NCBI GenBank assembly: GCA_037043015.1
Contig: CM073323.1
Coordinates: 10,537,758 to 10,601,757 of the forward strand
Direction: 5' to 3'
Length of the DNA: 64,000 nucleotides
Origin: Bryum argenteum
Lineage: Eukaryota; Streptophyta; Bryopsida; Bryales; Bryaceae
A program made the translations under genes and the position numbers. This document shows positions 32,921 to 45,465 of the stretch, in pieces. Under the pieces are notes generated by a model. The model had not been told where the DNA came from, searched no databases, and saw nothing but the letters and a program-made list of their open reading frames with translations. Position 1 is the stretch's first letter. Each line of letters opens with the position of its first letter.

Positions 32921-33892
32921 CCCCTAAACGTCCCCAATGTCGTTTTTCTACATTTTGGATGGAGGGCAGAAACTTTGAAGAGCCATAACGCTTTCATCCA
33001 AACTCCGTTTTGGATGAAATCACTTGTGTTGGGTTCCAAATCAAGTCTAGTTTGTGTCGTAAAATTTGCAAGCCCATACAATAAAGTATGAATTAATGGA
33101 ATGCACTTTAGTGAAGATAGCTCTTGTTTTTGAGTTTCCAATCATGGGGCATGTATTACCATTGCAAGCCAATTATGTGAAATTAAAAATAGTTTTCCAT
33201 GAATTTTTTTTCATGGTCATGATTTTAAGGTGATTCTTAACAACTTTGTAGTGAGAAGTTTTTTGATCCAAATGATTTTGCTATTGGTTTTGCAATGATG
33301 TTTTGTCAACAGAAAAAGTGAGAAAATGGATGATATTTGAGGAGCTATATCTCCTTCATCCACCGTTGGATTTCAACTTAATTTTTTGGAATGGCCTCCA
33401 ATTAGAGTCTAGTCTAAGTGGTAGAAACCTTAACAAGATTGAAGATGTTTTGAACATAAGGCATGAAATTGAATGCAAAGGGTCTAGTTTTGGACTATTT
33501 TTCCTTTGTAAATTTTTCGGCAGTTTTTACCATTGCATGGCTTTTATTTGAGCCAAGAATTTTTTTTGATGAATTTTTGTTGGGTAAAGGACTTATTAAG
33601 ATGAAGGTGAACATCTATCTAGTTGGTGACTTTTTCATTGCAATAGGTATATTGGTAGCATTTCCACCTCAAAGTGAAAATGATGAAATTTTGCAGTTTT
33701 TTTTTAGTATTAATATATTATGATCTCCCGATCTATAAGGCCTCATGACTCAAATTTTGGTCCACATGATCTTGGATAATTCTATTACAAGTTTGTACGG
33801 TTGAGATCTTATTAGCTTCTCTTCATTTTCATCTATGACGATTTTTATGGAAATGTGTTTTTCTGCTAAAAATAGGCTGGGACGTTTAGGGG
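32921..33892. mobile_element. TTAA-flanked non-autonomous DNA element with 14-bp perfect TIR
   Basis: Both ends carry CCCCTAAACGTCCC as a perfect inverted repeat (left at 32921; right, complementary, ending 33892). Each is directly bordered by TTAA (32917-32920 and 33893-33896). TTAA targets with CCC-starting ends are the hallmark of piggyBac-type elements. The 972-base interior is AT-rich and has no open frame with transposase motifs. Family relatives are at 31993-34953, 49474-49725 and about 56280-57045. Confidence 0.65.
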
Positions 33893-34088
33893 TTAATTAT
33901 AACAACTTACCTTTATATACAAACACTTTTCTTAAAGATTTATTAAAAATAGAATTATAACTATAAATAAAAAGTAAAAGTGTACCAAAAATATGAAAAA
34001 TTATTAAAACTAAATTTAAAAAATATAATTTTTTTTAAAAAATTGTAAATAAAAAATTTCAAATTAAAAGTATAAGTATCCCAAACGT

Positions 34089-34212
34089 ACTACTCGGGGG
34101 CCCAAGTCACATTGCTCAGGGGCCCCAGAGACACTGCTCGGGGGCCCAAGACGCACTACTCGGGGGCCCTAGACACACTACTTGGGGACCTTAGACGCAC
34201 CGTTGGGCCCGA
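34089..34212. repeat. GC-rich 22-bp minisatellite, about 5.5 copies
   Basis: Units read actactcgggggcccaagtcac with variation and follow one another every 22 bases. GGGGCCC cores stand out in very AT-rich surroundings. Function unknown. Confidence 0.9.
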
Positions 34213-35160
34213 GTTTGAACAAACACTCTATTCACTTTAGTCTTCTAAAGGTTTGAAGTTTTTTTCTTTTTTTGGTGATAAACTAATAAATCTCTAAAAT
34301 TGAATAACAATAATACTGTAATATTTGACATAAACAAAAGGAGGTTATGGCATTATAGGTCTCCAGTAAAGATTTTATAAAAATTGATAAGATGACCCAA
34401 TAATAATTTCCCTATACATGTGCTCCCTACTCTACATTCGACGCCAACTGAGCAACCTTGTGGCCAACATTAGCTCCATCTCAACTGCCTTTAGGGCCTC
34501 GGCAGCCAGTGAAAAGCCCCAGCCGCTCCACCTTGCTTCCCATAGCTTGAAATCCACTCCTCCTGGCTGTCCCGCCTCGGTCCATCTCAATCCCGCCACC
34601 TCTTCAAGAGAGCCGCCAATCTCCTTTGTGAGATCATGGGTTATCCAAAACCCCTCTCCAAACCCACTGCCCCCGACTAACTATCCTTGCTTACCCGAAA
34701 GTCTGCCCAAAATTTGAGCTTTGTTGCCACTGGTGCAGAGGCTAGCCCGAGCTGCCCTTTTGTGCACAGTAAAATTGAATGTGCCATAAAAATTGCAAAA
34801 TTACAAATTTGAACTCAAAATTTTTACCACACTTAGATAATAGAAATATGCACCCACTATAAAAATTTCAGCAAAAAATATTAATTCTAACACCTTTAAC
34901 TCGCTTGACCAAGACCTTTGAATTCCGTTTCGGATTTTAAGGACGGTTAGGAGTTAATTTGTGTGGGGGTGTTTGAATTTTTATATGATCTCTCGCTCTT
35001 TCAAAAATAAAGCATTTTTTTAGTTTCGGTGATAAATGAGACTATAAAAACTTGAAGATTTCAACAGTATTGATTCATTTGTTGCATTTACAATTCAATT
35101 AGTAGTCGTGGAAGAATAAAAATATGAGCTTCCAACATCATCTCCAACGCCACGTAGTAA
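34213..35160. other. Spacer between the minisatellite and the GATA array
   Basis: Holds the right end of the outer TTAA element (34941-34953). A GC-richer stretch at about 34410-34740 has an open frame (34418-34717) rich in Ser, Pro and Leu, with no motif I recognise. It is probably repeat debris. Confidence 0.35.
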
Positions 35161-37562
<2,402 letters not shown>

Positions 37563-40500
37563 TCATGGTGGCTCGAAATTGGTGGGGAGGGTTTGGTGGT
37601 TTTCTAGTTTTCGTTTATGTAGAAGGATTAATGCGGCGCGTCTTATAGCTATTGTGTTTATTGATTTGAATGTGTGTTTCATTTGTTTTTTGGTTAGTTT
37701 AAATGTGGTTTCTAATGAAGTCATGGAGGGTGTGTGAGTTGTGCCTCTGGCGCCTGGGGTGATGACTATGAGAGGGTTGACTTTCCACCCACGAGAAACT
37801 ATTGAGTCTAGTAGTGGTTGATATTTGTTGAATTTATTTGTAATGGTTTCTTGCGGAAATCTATCGTTACAAAATGTGAATTCAACGTATTGGATGACAA
37901 TGTTGTCGTTGGGATGTTGTGGGGGTGTGCCTTGGTGTGGGAGACCTATTACGCATAGTAAGTCAGGACTAAATCGTGCATTGCAGTGACATTTACGTGT
38001 GTCGCAAGTGCAAGGAAGAAGCCAGCTTGGAACTGTGTTATCAGGAGATGCGTTGAGGTGTTTTCCTGCATTTATGAGTGTGTAGTATTTAGATTTGGTG
38101 TTTGACATGATGAGTTGTTTGATGGTTTTAACTGCATGATTGTGCCTGGTAACTCTCAGTGCGTGTATATTTGGTTGGGGGCATTTGAGTAGGATGTGTA
38201 GCCACGTGTCTACGTCTGTGGAGTTGCAGATAGGGCATGTCTTTGATGGGAACCTTACATGTCGAAAGAATAGTTGTTTTCGTGCGTGTCCCATGTATTG
38301 TCCTGTTCAGAATTTTAGTATGCTAGTGATTTGAGAGTCTGTAATTGTTGGATTTTTCCAGAAGGCATTTGAAGATTTTGCATGTATATCCAGATTGGAG
38401 GTCCATCTGTTTGTGTTAGAAAAGTCTTCTGCAAGTTTTTTAAGGTTGTTTTCACGGTCATATTTGCCAAGGTATGTGTGGAGGTTTTTGACAGGACCTT
38501 TATCCGGTCTATGGTGTGGTCCCGGCCATATATCTTTTTGGTAATAGAAAAGGGTGATGTGTGCAAATTCGTGGTGTTTACGGGCGAATTTATGGTTTTT
38601 CTCGTTTCCTACTTTCACGAGTTTGTCTACTTTTTCATTTCCAGAGATGTTAATGTGGGTTCGTACTTTGTGGAATGTGGTGGGTTGTGTGCGTATTTTT
38701 AGCATGTTGGTGATATCAATGAGGGTGTTTTGGTCAGGGTGGTTATTTTGTAGAGTAGGGTGTGTTAAATGTGCTTGTAGAACGTACAAACAGTTTATGC
38801 AATCAGTAAAAATATGTGCAGGTTCGTCTATGTATTTTGAGTGTTTTGTATATGGCCATAAGTTCTGCTCGGAAGATTGTTTGGAGTCCCGGTAATCTTT
38901 TGGAGATTTGTATATCTGATTTGGTTGGATTGTAAATTCCATAACCAGTTGTTTCAGGTAGCCAATGGCCAGAGGTTGTTTCTTGGGGGGGGTATAAAAG
39001 AGCCGTCCGTGTAGTAGCTATATTGTGGTGGGAATTTGATGGGAAGATGTGTATTGTATTGTGGAAGTGGGGGTGTGTTTGAGGAATTAAATGTATAGAT
39101 TGGAGGGTATAGTAGTTTTGTCCATTTTTTGTTTTTGTTGACCGTAGTATTTTCTGGGGTAGAGGGGATTTCTTGGAGCTGAAATTGCGTGATAGAGAGG
39201 TTTCTAAGTGTGGTTGTAAGGTTTTGTATATCTGTTGGGGTGGTGAGATTATGTCGTTTGTGGTGAATGCAGAGGATTTGGATCGTGTTTGGGTCTGTGC
39301 GGGGTTTAGAGTGATTAGCGGGTATTGTGGGTTCTTCGTATGTTATTGTGTCAGCAGCAAAATGTGCTAAAACGTGCGTATCTGGGAACTCCGTGGAGTA
39401 TGGGGTTGGATTGTGGAACCACTGTATGTCTGGCAGGACAACAATGGTTGTGGCATTTTGATTTTGTTGCGCAGCTAATCTGGCCCAGTGTATGGTTTGT
39501 TGAGCGGTTTCGTTGTTGTGGGGGTGGACGTAACCAATGCCTTGCCATTTATATTGAAAGGCAAGCCCACTGGAGCCAAATATTCTATCACGGGGGAATA
39601 TAGAATAATATTTTGTAATTTGAAGTAGGCAGGTTACTGGGGAAGAGAAGTATGTGTGTGTAATTTGGAAAGTTGTGATAAGTGTGTCAATTATGGCAGT
39701 TGGGAGCGTGTGATGGTTTGTTGTTTTGGGATTACGTTTGGAGAGAGTGTGGTTGTAGCGTTTATATAGGAGAGTTATTTCAGTTTCAAATGATTGGGTG
39801 GGGGGGGTTAGCCCGTGGTTGGTGTTAAGGCATGAGTGGTATTGCTTCCATAGCCATGTGAGTCTTGAGGTGGGGATGGTGAGGAGGAAATGACCGGTAT
39901 TATCGAATAAATGTGATGTATGATTTAGGACTTGTATGGTGGGGGAGTTTGTGAGGATATCTTTGTTTGGGTTGCAATCTTGGAGATGAATTTGTGTGAG
40001 AGGTATGTTTGTTGGAGGTGGGATGAAGCGGGTGTCTTTTAATTGTGGTGGTGTAAAAGAGGTATTGATGATGTGTTTATATAGTTTGTGTTTTTGTTGT
40101 GTGTAGTAATCAAATAAAAGGTTAAGATTATGCCTTATGGCTGTCAGGCGGTTTGGGGGAAATAACTCTCTAGGAGAGAGCCAAGTGTAGTATGTGGGTT
40201 GGTTGTTTATTTCCCAATGACATATGTGCATGTTAGAGGAGTGTCTTATTTTGTATTTGTCTGTTTTGGTAACTAGTTTGTGTGCAGAGATATGGTGTAT
40301 GGGAAAGTTAATCGGGTCGTTGATGATTTGTTTGGGTGGCGGTATTGTTGGTGTCATTGGTAGGAGAGATGGGTGTGCTGGAGGTAGAGGGGTATGGGGA
40401 GATATTTCGTGATTATGTGTGATATATTTGTTGTATAGAAGATGGGATGGTGGGTGTGTGTTGCACGGATGTGAACATTCAGGAGTGCAATTATTCTGGC

Positions 40501-41100
40501 GAAAGAGTTGTTGTGCTAGATTTAGGACACTTTGTTCTAATTTTGTAGGGTTTTTATAATATGTTCTGAAGTCTATGGGTGACATGAGGGTGGTACCATT
40601 TGGAAGTGTGAGGTGCTTTATTTTGTATATTTTGTGCCGTAGCAATTTATGTAATAATTTGAGGGATAGTTTGGGATCGAGGTGAGGTAGAAGGTTTGAT
40701 GCTTGGGACATCCATTGTGTTTCTAATTCAGTGGCTTCTAGTTGGAAGTTGTCTAGTGTGCTTTGTAGGTGGATTCCACCAGATTCTCTTAGTAAGAAGA
40801 GCGTTCTGGTGATTGGAGAGTGTATACAGTCGTGATATTTTATTTGGGGAATGTCTTTGGATCTACCAAATTTGGCTAAAATGTGTTGGGTAAGGCCTTG
40901 ATAAATTGGGCCAAGTTCGCCTTTATCATTTAGTGCATTTGTTAGTTAGTTTCTAAGGTAAGCATTTTTAAGGGAAAATGCTTCAAGACCAAAGTCTTTG
41001 TGTGGTAATTGTGCTATAACATTTGCTGTACATTTAGGTAGACCACATATCGTTTTCTGGATGCTGGATATTTTCTTATCTAGTTTTTTGATCATTGGCA
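37563..41100 (-). mobile_element. 5'-truncated, decayed LINE (non-LTR retrotransposon) with RNase H and zinc-finger tail
   Basis: On the minus strand, reading from 41100 down, the post-RT region starts ICGLPKCTANVIAQLPHKDF then GLEAFSL. It meets an in-frame TAA near 40952 and continues through the long frame 40711-38954. RNase H follows with all four acidic sites recognisable, but in different frames: YYTDGS, RAELMAIYKTL, IFTDCINC and GNEKVDKL. There are frameshifts near 38950 and 38820. The last frame (38294-37563) has CPICNSTDVDTWLHILLKC, the zinc-knuckle typical of LINE C-termini. Reverse transcriptase and ORF1 are missing, consistent with the usual 5' truncation on insertion. Target duplications were not identified. 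Confidence 0.8.
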
Positions 41101-41619
41101 GTGAGAAGGGCAAAACAAACAAACTAGAAGTACAAGTATATAATAGATCTTAAATGCCTGAGATGTTTTAATCAATGTATGATTTGTAGCATTGTTTTTT
41201 TTTTCTCCAATGTGTTTCCATCCACTAAAAGAACATAAGGAACATGAAGAACATGAAAGGTTTTGAGGTTTACCATTGTGTGTAATGCAGTAGTCACAAT
41301 TTAGGGGAATTTTCATGTAGGGGAATGGTTTGTGAAGAGGAAACAAAATTATTTTTTTAATTTCAATTTTCCATCACTAGATACCATATTTTAGCTAAAT
41401 ATGAAAAAAGATTGTAATCTTAGCACATTGAAGCTAAGATTCTAGAGCTTCTTCATTTGCTTTTGAAGCAACACTAGAAGATTTAATTTTACCTTCCCCT
41501 CTTCACTCTCTTCACTGATACTTTGACATTATTCCCATGTTGGAAAATATTTTACAGAAGTGTTCCCATATATGAAAATTTCTCTACAATTCGAGTTCTA
41601 CTCGTGTGATGCAAATCAT
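41101..41619. other. Spacer between the LINE and the duplicated segment
   Basis: AT-rich, no gene seen. The LINE 5' truncation point lies somewhere near its left edge. Confidence 0.4.
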
Positions 41620-42184
41620 AAATGCAAATGCAAATTCAGCACCTCAGGCATATTACATGTGCTAGGTGGTCAATCAAGGTGTTCCCAGCAAAGTAGCTTG
41701 GATCTGCCCTACATATTTTTTTGGATAATTTCAAAGTTTCACATGAATTCTGTAAACATTTGTAGGCTTGATAGCTAGTTGCTCTGAAAGTATCTTGTCG
41801 ATTCAGTATTGTGCCTGCAAGAGAAAATGGCGATAAGAGGACATGTAAGTATGTACTACTGATACTGATTGTGCTAATAATTACGATGAAAGGTAGCTTT
41901 ACAGAGTATTTTTCAAATATGAACAGTTACAGTTCTGATTACAGAAAGAATTTACTTCAAATTTCTAGCTTGCCTCTGTCCCTTGACAACTTTCCTTGCA
42001 CTACCTTCATTCTAGAATGTCTCCGGAGTCACGGAGTGGCTGGAAAGATCCACAAAACACGAATCATTCACGATATATTCATATATTCTTGTGGTGAGTC
42101 AAAACTACGATAGACTATATTTGGCTAAAGAGCTCGGTAGAAAAGTCGTATAGAACTTGGTAGGATTGAGTCTCAACTAAAGCT

Positions 42185-42217
42185 CAGTCTTCATCATCAA
42201 CGTCTGAACGCCTGCGT
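42185..42217 (-). pseudogene. Severed 3' end of the KIWI pseudogene, left of the copia insertion
   Basis: Continues the last exon of the KIWI copy beyond the insertion point. In the exon frame it reaches TGA at 42185-42187 after a short Arg/Asp-rich tail that differs from the parent C-terminus. The last five bases (42213-42217, ctgcg) are the target duplication of the copia element. Confidence 0.6.
42213..42217. repeat. 5-bp target site duplication, left (ctgcg)
   Basis: ctgcg directly precedes the left LTR and recurs at 47567-47571 directly after the right LTR, as expected for copia integration. Confidence 0.92.
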
Positions 42218-42350
42218 GTTGGTATTAAGTGAGCTCAGAATGAGAGAGAGAATTGAGTACATGCGATACGGTTAAGTACTGGGAGATATACGCGGTAATA
42301 GGCTATTAGGGTGCTGACTAAACCCTAGATGGATGAAAGTAATTCCTTCA
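42218..42350 (-). repeat. 3' LTR of the copia element (133 bp)
   Basis: Starts tgttggtatt and ends aattccttca on the plus strand. Identical to 47433-47566 apart from one missing A after gagctcaga. Very short for a plant copia LTR. Confidence 0.95.
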
Positions 42351-42361
42351 CCCCCTCTCAA
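42351..42361 (-). promoter_or_regulatory. Polypurine tract of the copia element
   Basis: On the element strand TTGAGAGGGGG lies directly before the 3' LTR, in the place where plus-strand DNA synthesis is primed. Confidence 0.8.
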
Positions 42362-42838
42362 ACTGAAGGTGTAGACTCTCAGTTTGCAAATGTGCTTGCT
42401 GGCATAGTATCGTGTTGTCCGCTGGCGTGGTAGTTGATGTGCAGCGAAGATGGTCGACCGGAGCTGTGATCGATTCTTGCGGGCTTGTCTGTTGTTCGTG
42501 TTGGTGGTAGCAGCAGTGTTGCAGGAGCTTTGCGATCAGATTGTGAGGAGTGTCGAGACCTTAATTGTGCGTCCGCAGGAGCGCAATTGGCTGAGAGAGC
42601 GAGACGAGCATTCTCCGAGAGGTGACATGTTTGAGGGTTGTCGTCGGCGACGGTCTTGCTGCGGTAGGGTTTGTGACACGGCCAATTGTTTTAATGCCTC
42701 CGTAAGCAGGGCGTAGTTAGGTTAACTTGGAGGCGTTGTTGATTGCTGTTGTGGTGTTTTGCAGGTGGTTGTTCGCAGCAGTGTGGCTGCTATGCGGAAG
42801 AGGGTCTCTGCAGTGTTAGTGAATCAGAGACGGCATGG

Positions 42839-43033
42839 ATGGAATCAAGAGAGGTTAGTAGAAGGCGGAAGTTGGAGAATGTTAAGTCGAAGTTCTATGC
42901 AATAAGGCAGGGCAGGAGGGTAGGAATAGTGAGAAGTTGGGAGGATTGCAGAAAGTTAGTTTTAGGTTTTAGTGGTAGTGAATTCAAGGCGTTCAAATCG
43001 TTAGCGGAGGCAGAGGAGTATCTGAGAGATTAG
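42839..43033 (+). CDS. Antisense ORF in the copia element: RNase H1 hybrid-binding (viroplasmin-type) domain, 64 aa
   Basis: This ORF lies on the strand opposite to gag-pol, between pol and the 3' LTR. It overlaps the last 33 bases of pol tail to tail. From the first ATG in frame (MESREVSRRRKLENVKSKF) it reads FYAIRQGRRVGIVRSWEDC, then GFSGSEFKAFKSLAEAEEYL. This matches the pattern of the RNase H1 N-terminal hybrid-binding domain, also found in caulimovirus P6 (YYAVxxGRxxGIYxSWxEC ... GFxGxxFKxFxxxxEAxxYL). The frame is open further upstream (to about 42743), with a possible intron acceptor (tttgcag) at about 42763. An upstream open frame (42450-42716) with a hydrophobic stretch and a GTAAGC donor could be a first exon, but the phases do not join, so it is left out. 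Such domains bind RNA/DNA hybrids. A role in the element's replication is speculation. Confidence 0.6.
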   Translation: MESREVSRRRKLENVKSKFYAIRQGRRVGIVRSWEDCRKLVLGFSGSEFKAFKSLAEAEEYLRD

Positions 43034-45465
43034 CTCCTTTTTCTGGAGGTAGGAGAGGCTAATCAAGTTTAGGTTAGTTCTATGAAACTCGAACTTGGTG
43101 CGTCCGAGCGCCTTTGTCAGCAGATCAGCGGGTTGTTTCGCTGTATTAATGAATTGAAGATTGACTTCCCCCTCTAAGGCTCGCTCGTGCACAAAGTGAT
43201 AGTGTATATCAATGTGCTTTGTTCTTGCGTGAAATACCGGATTACGGGCTAACTTTAGTGCGCTCTGGTTATCACAATGCATAGTGATGAAAGGTGAGAG
43301 GGAGGAGCTAAGTGTGTCGTTAGTGTGTGAAATTTGGACAGGTATGGAAGGGTGAACCTGGAGTTCTTGCAGAAGACGAGTGAGCCATACGGCTTCCTGC
43401 ACCCCATCGCTGAGGGCGCGGTATTCCGACTCTGTTGACGATCTGGAGACAGTGACTTGCCTTTTGCTTTGCCAGCTGATGGGAGCGCCTGCTGCTGTAA
43501 ACAGGTAAGCGCCAATGCTGCGCCTCGTCTCTGGGCAGGTGCCCCAGTCGGCGTCTGTGTAACCTGTGATGTTGAATGGCGTGTTGTGTTGATAGAAGAG
43601 ACCAGTGTCGGGATTGCTTTTGAGGTAGCGAAGAATGTGTAGGGCGGCATCAAGGTGGAGTTGCTGGGGTGCAGACATGAAGCTTGCAATTCGGTTCACG
43701 GCGTAGGCAATGTCCGGTCTGGTAATGGTTAGGAAGATTAATTTCCCAACTAATTGAGAGTAGGAAGTGGCATCTACTGGTGGCGTACCTGTACTGGAGG
43801 TGAGGGAGTGGCCGGCAGGTAGTGGCACTTTGGAGGTATACTGGTTTGAAGATAGGAATTCGTTGAGAATGCAATTGGTGTAATCTCGTTGGTGCAGGAG
43901 AATACCGCTTGGCAGGTACTCGAACAATATCCCGAGATACTTTTGGAGTTGACCAAGGTCGGTCATGTCGTAGGTGCTGCGCAGGAACTTCTTGATCCAT
44001 TGAATCAAGGTGAGGCAGCTTCCAGTTATGAAGAGGTCGTCAACGTATAGCATCACGATCAGGATTTGATCATTGCGGTGCAGGTAGTAAACGTTAGGAT
44101 CGTAGGAGCTTCTGTGGAGTCCAATGTCTCGAAGGGCTGAGTCAATTCTATCGTACCAAGCCCTTGGGGACTGTTTAAGTCCATAGAGCGATCGTAGTAA
44201 ACGACAGACTTTATCCTCCTGTCCTGGTTGCTCAAAACCAGGGGGCTGAGTCATGTATACCCGCTCCTTTAGTGTCCCATGTAAAAATGCCGTTCGTACA
44301 TCCATGTGATGGAGTTGCCATTGGTGGGATGCTGCAAGAGCCACGGTAGTGCGGATTGTCACCCACTTGATGACCGGGGCAAAGGTTTCGTCGTAGTCTA
44401 TGCCGGCCTTCTGTTCAAAACCACGGGCAACGAGGCGAGCCTTCTTTGTAGCAGGAGTCCCTGGAAGACTGGGCTTCTCTCTAAATACCCAGCGGCAGGT
44501 GATTGGTTTGAAGCCCGTGGGTAAGTCTTCTAGAATCCAGGTGTTGTTGTCGTGGATGCTCTGCATCTCCTTTTGCATCGCCTTCCGCCAGTCAGTGTTT
44601 TGGATTGCCTGAGAGAATGTGGGCTGTGGTGTTTCGAAGTGCTCAGAACCTGTACGTGAGAAGGCCGAGATAGGGCAGCAGTCCGGAGACTCGCTAGTCA
44701 TGAATACATAGTAATCACCAAGGCGGATGCTTGGTGCTCGAGTTCTGGAGCTGCGACGCGGTTGCTCAGGTAAGTGGTGGATTGAGTCGGGCTCTACTAA
44801 CTGGTTTTGTAAATGTGCAGGTTCGGGAGAGGGAACAGTAGGTTCAGGGGAGTGAACAGTGAGGCGACTACAGGGTGGACTGATCGGTGGGGAGCTGTCG
44901 TTGGTTTGATGGAAATCCTGCTGAGGGAGATCGGTGTCGCTGGCGGGAGGGAAAAGGGCATCGGGAGGAGGCTCGGTATTAACTGGAATGGCTGCGGGGA
45001 CTGGTTCAGCGAGCGACATGTCCTGTAGCAGGTCATATGGCTGGGTAGATGATGGGTGGGGAAATGTAAAGCTTTGTTCATTGAAGGTTACGTCACGGCT
45101 TATTACTATCTTTCTAGAGACGGGGTTGTAACAGCGGTAAGCCTTGGATTGTTCATCATAGCCGAGAAACAAGGTAGGGAATGCTTTGGGATCTAACTTG
45201 TTTCGTTTCTCTGGTGGTATATGGCAAAAGGCTATGCATCCAATGACTCTAAGATGTGACAGGTTGGGTTTGATACCTGAGAATGCCTCCTCTGGTGTTT
45301 GTAGTTTCAGGGCGCGGCATGGGAGGCGGTTCTGCACATAGTTAACGCTGCGAGCGATTTCGTCCCACAGGAATCGAGGTACGCGTGTTCCGGCTACGAC
45401 GCTGCGGATGCCTTCAAGAAGATACCGGTTTCTTCTTACGGCAATTCCGTTTCTTTGTGGGGGAG
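43001..45465 (-). CDS. pol: Copia pol, downstream part: integrase end, reverse transcriptase, RNase H
   Basis: Follows the upstream frame after a one-base shift near 45465. It starts PPQRNGIAVRRNRYLLEG, where the third catalytic Glu of integrase is expected but codon 45437-45439 (GTA on the element strand) gives Val. Then comes the RT: WVFREKPSLPGTPATKKARL, FAPVIKWVTIRTTVALAAS, MDVRTAFLHGTLKERVYM, LYGLKQSPRAWYDR and the catalytic VMLYVDDLFITGS. The RNase H domain shows YTDADWGTCPETRRS, STESEYRALSDGVQEAVWL and KHIDIHYHFVHE. Apart from the initial shift the frame is open to the stop at 43001. RT and RNase H motifs are intact, so reverse transcription could in principle be supplied. Confidence 0.92.

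Larger units (their letters stand above)
31993..34953. mobile_element. Candidate TTAA-flanked element, outer copy
   Basis: The left end TTAA|CCCCTAACAGTC (31989) and right end GGACGGTTAGGAG|TTAA (ends 34957) are imperfect inverted repeats (about 11 of 13 bases), each bordered by TTAA. Inside lies a second, better preserved element of the same type (32921-33892). A core block (gaaccgttggatcttatcc, then gagatcgtaacgttcaaag) at about 32152-32198 recurs in other family copies. No transposase is encoded. The pairing of these two ends is inferred. Confidence 0.4.

Noticed and set aside
42450-42716. Joining this 88-codon ORF as exon 1 to the antisense hybrid-binding ORF
   Set aside because: A donor (GTAAGC) and an acceptor (tttgcag) exist, but the phases do not match the domain frame, so the join is unsupported.
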